Below, one piece after another: positions 1-5,305 of a DNA stretch of 5,305 bases (position 1 is its first letter; each line of letters begins with the position of its first letter). Source of the stretch: Acidobacteriaceae bacterium (GTDB lineage: Bacteria; Acidobacteriota; Terriglobia; Bryobacterales; Bryobacteraceae); NCBI GenBank assembly GCA_019239585.1, contig JAFAZU010000142.1, positions 1-5,305 of the forward strand, in the 5' to 3' direction. Under the pieces are notes generated by a model, which was not told the origin of the DNA, ran no database searches, and saw nothing but the letters and a program-made list of their open reading frames with translations. The position numbers and the translations under genes are program-made.

Positions 1-21
1 GGTCGCGTGCTCACGCTGCGC

Positions 22-387
22 TCATCGGCGGACCAACGCCCCCACTAATCCTCCCGCACAACAAATGATCATCCATCCCCCGAAAACTCCGGCAGCCTCA
101 GGCGCCATGTTAGGAAAAACAACGGGAAAGAAGGCGCTTGAGAACGGGTCGAGCAGTAACGTAGGCAGCAAAAGGAAAACCGCGCCGGTAGGCCACTGTT
201 CAGGTCGGAGTCGTGCACCCCTGCAAGCCTGACGTATGAGAATTGCCATTAAGGGAAAGCTAATCGCGAACAGCAGCAGAATATGGGACCAATGATTGCT
301 TGATAGAAGTCGTTGCCCAACCATACGAAGCGCGAAAGTAGCCAGGAGCCAACCAGTGAAACCGAACAGAACAAGTCGACGCTGCAT
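22..387 (-). CDS. Small four-helix integral membrane protein, tentatively DUF5367-like
   Basis: A 121-residue, strongly hydrophobic protein with no recognised enzymatic motif. Four likely membrane segments are visible at about residues 5-28, 33-54, 66-90 and 98-119. The charged residues lie at the N-terminus (RR at 3-4), between helices 2 and 3 (residues 52-63, rich in Arg) and at the C-terminal RR. This suggests both ends and the middle loop are cytoplasmic. The stretch FFPVVFPN (86-93) followed by PEAAGVFGGW (96-105) looks like a conserved block. From memory it resembles small membrane proteins annotated DUF5367, but this is a tentative match. The ATG start is supported by AAGG about 10 bases upstream and by the hydrophobic segment beginning right after it. 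The gene is divergent from the receptor gene, and a palindrome lies 5 bases upstream of its start. The role is unknown. There is no signal peptide cleavage site and the reading frame is complete. Confidence 0.72.
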   Translation of the reverse strand: MQRRLVLFGFTGWLLATFALRMVGQRLLSSNHWSHILLLFAISFPLMAILIRQACRGARLRPEQWPTGAVFLLLPTLLLDPFSSAFFPVVFPNMAPEAAGVFGGWMIICCAGGLVGALVRR

Positions 388-392
388 AAAAC

Positions 393-408
393 ATGAACCT
401 TAGTTCAT
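393..408. promoter_or_regulatory. 16-bp perfect palindrome, candidate repressor operator
   Basis: The sequence ATGAAC-CTTA-GTTCAT has two perfect 6-base inverted arms around a 4-base spacer. It ends 5 bases before the start codon of the minus-strand membrane protein gene. It also lies just downstream of that gene's plausible -10 box, so it would cover the expected transcription start. This size and position are typical of a dimeric repressor site such as those of TetR/AcrR-family proteins. The regulator is not in the window. The site is also 85 bases upstream of the receptor gene, so it could affect the divergent promoter too. A chance palindrome or a short mRNA hairpin remains possible. Confidence 0.5.
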
Positions 409-414
409 ATTTTA
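409..414 (-). promoter_or_regulatory. Possible -10 box for the minus-strand membrane protein gene
   Basis: Read on the minus strand this is TAAAAT, five of six matches to TATAAT, in the most AT-rich stretch of the intergenic region. Transcription would start about 7 bases further on, inside the palindrome, giving a leader of roughly 15 bases. No convincing -35 box is seen at 16-17 bases spacing (the hexamers there read TGCTCA or CTGCTC). The assignment therefore rests on the -10 match and its position alone. Confidence 0.3.
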
Positions 415-492
415 ACAAAGCCGGTAGAATTGAGCAGATGGTTACTAGGGGTTTGCGAGTAGAGTGAAAGGAACCGGGTCCGACCGACGCGC

Positions 493-3400
493 ATGTTATT
501 CCATAGATCTCTTATTTACTTCGCTTGGCTCAACCTCTGGCTGGTCGTGAGTTTCCATTCGACTCGGCTAGCCCAAGCCCAAACCTCTACCGGCGAGTTG
601 TCGGTCACGGTTCTCGATGCCACAGGTGCTTCCGTCCCTAATGCTACCGTCACGATCACGGGATCGGAAACGGGCAATGTCCTTCGCACGCTGGCCAGCA
701 ACGACCGGGGGATTGCCAATGTGCCGCTCATCCCGCCCGGTAATTACAACATTTCTGTTGTCGCCCCCGGTTTTAAAACTACTGTACGCCCCCACATTCC
801 CGTTGCGGTCGGCTCCGTTCAGGACCTCCGGGTCACGCTTGAGACCGGCAGTTCCACCCAGGAGATTACGGTAACTGGGCAGGCCCCACTGGTCGAAGAT
901 AAATCGGTCACCCTGGCTCAGGTCATCACGTCACGCCAGTTGATTGATCTTCCGCTGAATGGCCGTAACTATCTGACCGTCGCCAACCTGACAGCCGGCG
1001 CGATTCCCTCCAACGGCAGCCGTGACCAGACCTTTTCCGCTTACGGCAATACCGGCCTTCAGAACGCCTTTCTTCTCGATGGCGCACGAAACGAAAATTA
1101 TCTGCGCGGACTGGACAATCGGACTCGCGACATGGTGCGGCCACCGCTCGATGCTCTGAACGAATTTACCGTGCAAACGAGCAACTACTCGGCCGAGTTC
1201 GGCGCTGCGGCGGGAGGGGTGGTCAATGCGATTACCAAAAACGGCACGAATGAGCTACACGGCTCCATCTATGAATTCATCCGCAACGATCACTTGGACG
1301 CCACCAACTTCTTTGCAAAAACTCGCCCGCTATTGGTCCAAAATCAGTATGGAGCTTCCCTGGGCGGCCCTCTGAAAAAGGATCGAGCTTGGCTTTTCGG
1401 CGCTTATGAGGGCTCCGATAACCGGAACGAAGTCACTATCACGTCCAACGTTCCGACGACGGCTCAGCGGGCCGGCATCTTTGGCTCTACGGCCATCTTT
1501 GATCCGTCTACGACCCGTCCGAACCCAAGTGGCTCCGGCTACATTCGGACGCAATTCCCGGGTAATACGATTCCCGCCAGCCAATTAAATCCCATTGGTC
1601 TGACCATCGCAAACAGTTACCCTTTGCCGAATGCCCTCGGATCAGCCAACCTGTTCACCAACAATGCGGCTCAACGGCAAAATACCCGCAATGGCGTGGT
1701 GCGTGGCGACGTTCAAATCAGCAGCAAAGATTCCGTCTTCGCTCGTTACTCACGCACGAACGGATTACTCAACTCCAGCGCTGCTCTTCCTGCGCCGACC
1801 GGGAATCCCATTATTCGCCAAACGGACTCGACCAGCGCCGGACTGGGCTACACGCGAACCTTGAGTCCCACGTTCATCAACGAACTTCGTTTTACTTGGA
1901 CTACAATTACGATGGCCCAGGATTCGAATGTCGCTCGCAACGAGATCATCCCAGGCAGCCTGGACCCGGCGGTGGACAGCGGCACGCCTACCTTCAATAT
2001 TGCCAATTATGCCGGCTACGGTGTTCAGGCGAGTTGCTGCTCTAATAGCCCTCTTCGCAAGTCCTCGGGTGTCTGGGATTGGTCCGACAATCTTTCAAAG
2101 TCGCTCGGTGCGCACCTGCTGAAATTCGGCGGCGAATCCATGTTGATCCGTCCATCTACCTTTGCGACGAGTAACGGACGTAGTTCTTTGGGCTTCACCG
2201 GCGTATTTACACAGAACCCTCAATCCCGTTCCAACTCCGGTAACGCTCTGGCCGATTTACTGCTCGGTGATGCGAACTCGCTCACGACAGGCACCACCGC
2301 TCAAGCAGTAGAGCGCGGTTGGTTTGCAGGCGGTTACTTCCAGGACCAATGGACCGTAAGCAGCCAGCTCACCGTCAATTTGGGCGTGCGCTATGAATAT
2401 TTTGCGCCGTATATTGAGACGCAGAACCGCATGGCCGATCTGGTTCTAGATTCCGGCAGCTCCTTGTATGGGCAGTACATTCTGGCCGGGGATAAGCGCC
2501 TGCCCCGCTCTCTGATCTACGGTAATGGCAACAACATCGCGCCCCGTGTTGGGCTGGCCTGGCGTGTTCCGAATGCGGGTGATCTGGTCTTCCGTTCCTC
2601 TTTCGGCATTTTTTATGCCCAGGACGAAGGTACCGGCGTCACGAATCGCATGACCAGCAATCCGCCTTTCTACGGCTATGGTGCGCAAACTATCAGCAGC
2701 GATCAACTGAATCCCTCTACCGGCTTCATACTGAACTCAGGCGTCACGATTCCGCGTCCCTCGCCCATCAATCCTGCCTCATTTGTGCTCCTACCCTCCG
2801 CTACTGCCCAACTGGTCAGTTGGCCTCTTCATTTCAAAACTCCCTATGTCCAGCAATGGAACTTCAGCGTACAAAAAGCGCTGCCCTGGAGCATGCTGGC
2901 CGAAATCAACTACGTGGGCAATCACGGGGTTCAATTTTTGGGCCTTGGGGAAGGCAATCAGCCTCGTGTTCTTGCGGCCACTACGGTCAACTCCCGCCGT
3001 CCGTTGAGAGCTTTTACCGATGCCTCGGTGAAACAGATTGGTAACTGGAACATGACCTATTACAACGGTCTGTCTGCACGGCTTGAAAAACGCTTTACCG
3101 GCGGTGTTTCTTTCTTGTCAACCTTCACCTACGGCCATGCTATTGATTTGCAGAACCCGGCGCTCGATTTGTGTGATAACTGCGGCAGCGGCGATACGAT
3201 TCAGGACAATTACAATCGCGCTGCGAACCGGGCGTCTTCCGACAATGATGTGCGGTTGCGTTTCGTGCTGGCCGGTTCCTTTGAACTTCCGTTCGGTAAA
3301 GGCAAACGGTATCTCAGCAACTCTTCCATCGGTTCTCTACTGTTAGGTGGATGGCGAGCCGTGCCCATTTATCAGGCGCAAACCGGCTTGCCGTTCACCC

Positions 3401-3789
3401 CCGCCCTTTCCTACGATGCAGCGAACGCCGGCACAGTGACCCGGCCCAACGCGGTCTGTAGCGGTAGTCTTCCCCGTCCGACTTTGCAGGCGTGGTTCGA
3501 CACCTCCTGTTTCGTTGCCGGGCCGTCGTATGTCTTCGGCAATGCCGGTCGTAACATACTCCGTGGCCCGGGCACGAATAACTTCGATGTCAGCGTGCAA
3601 CGCGACTTCCGTTTTCCCATCGAACACGCCACTGTATTGACCTTCCGCGCCGAAGCTTATAACGCGGTCAATCACCCGCAGTTTGCGGTGCCTGGGGCAA
3701 CTGTCGGTAATATATCTACCTACGGCGTCATTACTGCGACGTCCACCAATAACCGTCAACTACAGTTAGCCATCCACGTCCAGTTTTGA
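493..3789 (+). CDS. Oar-like TonB-dependent outer-membrane receptor with N-terminal carboxypeptidase-regulatory-like domain
   Basis: A 1098-residue outer-membrane transporter predicted to move a large or scarce substrate into the periplasm using TonB energy. A signal peptide covers residues 1-29 (hydrophobic core about 7-21, probable cleavage AQA|Q). A carboxypeptidase-regulatory-like beta-sandwich follows at about 33-116. Next is a TonB-box-like segment EITVTGQ (124-130), then a plug domain at about 130-255 with LPLNGRN (153-159) and ITKNGTN (247-253). The rest is a 22-strand-type barrel, including LGVRYEYF (630-637), and the chain ends in Phe, as expected for BAM-assembled barrels. Length is normal for Acidobacteria Oar-like receptors. 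The ATG is the first start after an in-frame TAG at 460-462 and sits directly before the signal peptide. However, the nearest purine-rich tract (AAAGGAA, 467-473) is 19 bases away, so the ribosome binding site is weak. Two cysteine pairs (515-516 and 894/897) may form disulfides in loops. The sulfatase gene follows at once. The substrate is unknown; a sulfated compound is inferred from that neighbour. Confidence 0.93.
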   Translation: MLFHRSLIYFAWLNLWLVVSFHSTRLAQAQTSTGELSVTVLDATGASVPNATVTITGSETGNVLRTLASNDRGIANVPLIPPGNYNISVVAPGFKTTVRPHIPVAVGSVQDLRVTLETGSSTQEITVTGQAPLVEDKSVTLAQVITSRQLIDLPLNGRNYLTVANLTAGAIPSNGSRDQTFSAYGNTGLQNAFLLDGARNENYLRGLDNRTRDMVRPPLDALNEFTVQTSNYSAEFGAAAGGVVNAITKNGTNELHGSIYEFIRNDHLDATNFFAKTRPLLVQNQYGASLGGPLKKDRAWLFGAYEGSDNRNEVTITSNVPTTAQRAGIFGSTAIFDPSTTRPNPSGSGYIRTQFPGNTIPASQLNPIGLTIANSYPLPNALGSANLFTNNAAQRQNTRNGVVRGDVQISSKDSVFARYSRTNGLLNSSAALPAPTGNPIIRQTDSTSAGLGYTRTLSPTFINELRFTWTTITMAQDSNVARNEIIPGSLDPAVDSGTPTFNIANYAGYGVQASCCSNSPLRKSSGVWDWSDNLSKSLGAHLLKFGGESMLIRPSTFATSNGRSSLGFTGVFTQNPQSRSNSGNALADLLLGDANSLTTGTTAQAVERGWFAGGYFQDQWTVSSQLTVNLGVRYEYFAPYIETQNRMADLVLDSGSSLYGQYILAGDKRLPRSLIYGNGNNIAPRVGLAWRVPNAGDLVFRSSFGIFYAQDEGTGVTNRMTSNPPFYGYGAQTISSDQLNPSTGFILNSGVTIPRPSPINPASFVLLPSATAQLVSWPLHFKTPYVQQWNFSVQKALPWSMLAEINYVGNHGVQFLGLGEGNQPRVLAATTVNSRRPLRAFTDASVKQIGNWNMTYYNGLSARLEKRFTGGVSFLSTFTYGHAIDLQNPALDLCDNCGSGDTIQDNYNRAANRASSDNDVRLRFVLAGSFELPFGKGKRYLSNSSIGSLLLGGWRAVPIYQAQTGLPFTPALSYDAANAGTVTRPNAVCSGSLPRPTLQAWFDTSCFVAGPSYVFGNAGRNILRGPGTNNFDVSVQRDFRFPIEHATVLTFRAEAYNAVNHPQFAVPGATVGNISTYGVITATSTNNRQLQLAIHVQF

Positions 3790-3795
3790 GGGAGG
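3790..3795 (+). promoter_or_regulatory. Shine-Dalgarno sequence of the sulfatase gene, abutting the receptor stop codon
   Basis: GGGAGG begins on the base after the receptor TGA (3787-3789) and lies 8 bases before the ATG at 3804. This is a strong, well-spaced ribosome binding site. It decides the start of the sulfatase in favour of this ATG over an in-frame TTG at 3786. Ribosomes ending the receptor would stop on top of it, which fits translational coupling. Confidence 0.75.
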
Positions 3796-3803
3796 CACCG
3801 AAT

Positions 3804-5180
3804 ATGGAGCATTCTGTCACTCGGCGCTCGCTTTTAAGCGGCGCTCTGGCTGCTACTCAGCTCTCGCTTACAGCCGCTCCGGCTCAAGCCGAGAAGCCTA
3901 ATGTTCTCGTCATCTTATTTGACGATCTCGGGGTTCACGATCAAGGCTACCTTGGGGCTACCGATCTAAAAACTCCGCACATTGATCGACTCGCTGCTAG
4001 TGGAACGGTTTGCCGGAACTGGTATTCGAATGCCCCGGTCTGCGCACCGGCTCGCGCCGCGTTACTGACCGGACGCTGCCCGTTACGCGCCGGTGTGCCG
4101 AACAACGGAATGCCATTACGTCCCTCCGAGATCACGCTGGCTTCCGCGCTGCGAGGTGCCGGGTACACAACCGGCCTCACCGGGAAATGGCACTTAGGCA
4201 GTACGCCGGAGACAGTTCCCAACGCGCACGGCTTCGACTACTTTTATGGCTTTCATGAAGGCTGTGTCGATTATTTTTCTCACCGCTTCTACTGGGGGGA
4301 GCCGAAGATCGCTAACTTTCATGATCTGTGGCGCAACCGCGACGAGATTTTCGAGGATGGTCAGTATCTTACCGAGCGCATCGGACAGGAAGCGTCGAGC
4401 TTTATCTCGCGTACTCCGCCCGGCCGCCCCTTTTTCCTCTATACAGCTCTGAATGCGGTTCACTACCCAATGCACGCTCCCGCCAAGTACGTGAACCAGT
4501 TTTCAAATTTGGAGCGCGAGCGCCAGATGTATGCCGCCATGCTCTCGGCTGCGGATGACGCCATCGGCGAGATCCTGGCCGCTCTCGACCGCACGAGCCG
4601 GCGCAATCAGACTCTGATTTTTATTCTGGGCGACAACGGCGCGACAACTGAGCGGCGTGCTGGACTCAACAATCAACCGGCCACTGCCGGCCGTAACACG
4701 CCCTTCCGTGGTTTCAAATTCAGCACATTCGACGGTGGCATGCATGTGCCCGCACTGGTGAACTGGCCCGGGCATATTCCCGGCAGCCAAACCAATACGC
4801 AAATCCTGATGACAGCCGATATCTTTCCCACTGTTTGTCGCGTTGCGGGAGTGCCTATACCTCCTGACCGCACACTCGATGGCCGGGATATCTGGCCGGT
4901 CCTGACTGCCGGAGCAAATTCACCGCACGACTACGTTGCTTGGTCAGAGGGCCCGCAACTTGCGATCCGTCAAGGTCCGTGGAAACTGGTCCTGAACGGT
5001 GTCACGCACGACGGCACACCGGAGGGCAACAAACCACTGACCGGCGACGATGCTGCTTTTTTATCGAACGTCGTCGAAGACCCCGGGGAATCGAGAAACC
5101 TGCGCCACAAATATCCCGCTGTTGCCGATCAACTACAATCCCTTCTACAAAAGTGGCGCCAATCGGTTGAAGCCAATTAG
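3804..5180 (+). CDS. Tat-exported type I sulfatase (formylglycine-dependent, arylsulfatase-like)
   Basis: A 458-residue sulfatase predicted to hydrolyse sulfate esters in the periplasm or at the cell surface. The N-terminus carries a twin-arginine signal: TRRSLLS at residues 6-12, a hydrophobic stretch, then probable cleavage AQA|E after residue 29. The catalytic signature CAPARAALLTGR begins at Cys80, the residue oxidised to formylglycine, with Arg84. The other expected active-site residues are all present: Asp40-Asp41 and Asp277-Asn278 for calcium, Lys128 and His130 in GKWHLG, His220 in NAVHYPMH, and Lys305 in the FRGFK...DGGMHVPALVNWPG block. The C-terminal half keeps the usual DPGESRNL ending. 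Length is normal for the family and the frame is intact. The start was chosen from the GGGAGG site and the Tat motif; a TTG start at 3786 would only add six residues. The Cys-type signature needs a formylglycine-generating enzyme or radical SAM maturase, neither encoded here. The substrate is unknown; sulfated polysaccharides or glycosaminoglycan-like sugars are common for such enzymes. Hydrolysis of another sulfate or phosphonate ester cannot be excluded. Confidence 0.94.
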   Translation: MEHSVTRRSLLSGALAATQLSLTAAPAQAEKPNVLVILFDDLGVHDQGYLGATDLKTPHIDRLAASGTVCRNWYSNAPVCAPARAALLTGRCPLRAGVPNNGMPLRPSEITLASALRGAGYTTGLTGKWHLGSTPETVPNAHGFDYFYGFHEGCVDYFSHRFYWGEPKIANFHDLWRNRDEIFEDGQYLTERIGQEASSFISRTPPGRPFFLYTALNAVHYPMHAPAKYVNQFSNLERERQMYAAMLSAADDAIGEILAALDRTSRRNQTLIFILGDNGATTERRAGLNNQPATAGRNTPFRGFKFSTFDGGMHVPALVNWPGHIPGSQTNTQILMTADIFPTVCRVAGVPIPPDRTLDGRDIWPVLTAGANSPHDYVAWSEGPQLAIRQGPWKLVLNGVTHDGTPEGNKPLTGDDAAFLSNVVEDPGESRNLRHKYPAVADQLQSLLQKWRQSVEAN

Positions 5181-5224
5181 CTGGTCTGAACCGGGCATAG
5201 CATACAGGCAGGGAGAACCGTCAT

Positions 5225-5296
5225 ATGTTCGATAACTCCGCCGTCGTCGCAGGAAGATCCACATTGTTTCCGCTACCCTTAATCGGAATGTGCTGA
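5225..5296 (+). CDS. Possible 23-residue small ORF downstream of the sulfatase
   Basis: An ATG at 5225 is preceded by GGGAG at 5211-5215, 9 bases away, which is a good ribosome binding site. The frame encodes only 23 residues (MFDNSAVVAGRS..., ending LIGMC) before TGA. The product has no recognised motif and no clear membrane segment. It could be a leader peptide, the broken start of a lost gene, or chance. Overlapping its end, a GTG at 5290 opens a frame (GTG CTG AAA ACA CTG) that runs off the window and could be the start of the next gene. The rest of 5181-5305 shows no convincing terminator: the inverted repeat CGGTT/AACCG (5164-5168 and 5189-5193) lacks a following T-run. Confidence 0.18.
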   Translation: MFDNSAVVAGRSTLFPLPLIGMC

Positions 5297-5305
5297 AAAC
5301 ACTGT

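Noticed and set aside
1..21. Possible GTG start (12-14, minus strand) of another gene downstream of the small membrane protein
   Set aside because: Only four codons lie inside the window and no ribosome binding site is evident, so it cannot be supported from this sequence.
430..465. Promoter for the receptor gene built from TTGAGC (430-435) and TAGAGT (460-465)
   Set aside because: The two hexamers each match consensus only partly and are 24 bases apart, far from the usual 16-18, so no promoter is called.
3343..3759. A 138-codon open frame on the minus strand
   Set aside because: It lies wholly antisense to the conserved C-terminal barrel of the receptor, its product is Arg/Gly-rich with no recognisable domain, and it has no convincing ribosome binding site. 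It is best explained as a shadow of the codon bias of the real gene.
3786..3803. TTG start for the sulfatase overlapping the receptor stop codon
   Set aside because: It would add only six residues ahead of the Tat signal and would place the strong GGGAGG site inside the coding region. The ATG at 3804, 8 bases from that site, fits better.
5164..5193. Inverted repeat CGGTT/AACCG at the end of the sulfatase gene as an intrinsic terminator
   Set aside because: The stem is only 5 bp with a 20-base loop, it overlaps the last codons, and no run of T follows.

Overview
This window most resembles a chromosomal fragment from an Acidobacteria-type soil bacterium, possibly of the Solibacter/Bryobacter group. 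The main reason is the large Oar-like TonB-dependent receptor. It has an N-terminal carboxypeptidase-regulatory-like fold, the LPLNGRN plug motif and a late LRGPGTNNFDVSVQRDF motif, a style heavily expanded in that phylum. The taxonomic call is inference from protein style and moderate-to-high GC; no rRNA or other marker gene is present.

Layout: (1) 22-387, minus strand: a small four-helix membrane protein of unknown function, tentatively DUF5367-like. (2) 388-492: a 105-base divergent intergenic region. It holds a perfect 16-bp palindrome (6-bp arms, 4-bp spacer) next to the start of the minus-strand gene and downstream of a plausible -10 box, so it looks like a repressor operator. (3) 493-3789, plus strand: the intact 1098-residue Oar-like outer-membrane receptor. 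(4) 3804-5180, plus strand: an intact Tat-exported type I (formylglycine) sulfatase. Its Shine-Dalgarno sequence overlaps the receptor stop codon. (5) 5181-5305: non-coding or the start of something that runs off the window. It contains a 23-codon ORF with a good ribosome binding site but no recognisable product.

How the genes may work together: the receptor and sulfatase are close enough to be co-transcribed and translationally coupled. The simplest reading is a two-gene unit that imports a sulfated compound across the outer membrane and desulfates it in the periplasm (or at the cell surface). The substrate cannot be read from the sequence. No sulfatase-maturating enzyme, SusD-like lipoprotein, glycoside hydrolase or regulator gene lies in the window. 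I found no CRISPR array, tRNA, rRNA, insertion sequence or clear intrinsic terminator. Nothing here amounts to a convincing new system; the operator palindrome and the tight receptor-sulfatase coupling are the points most worth following up.
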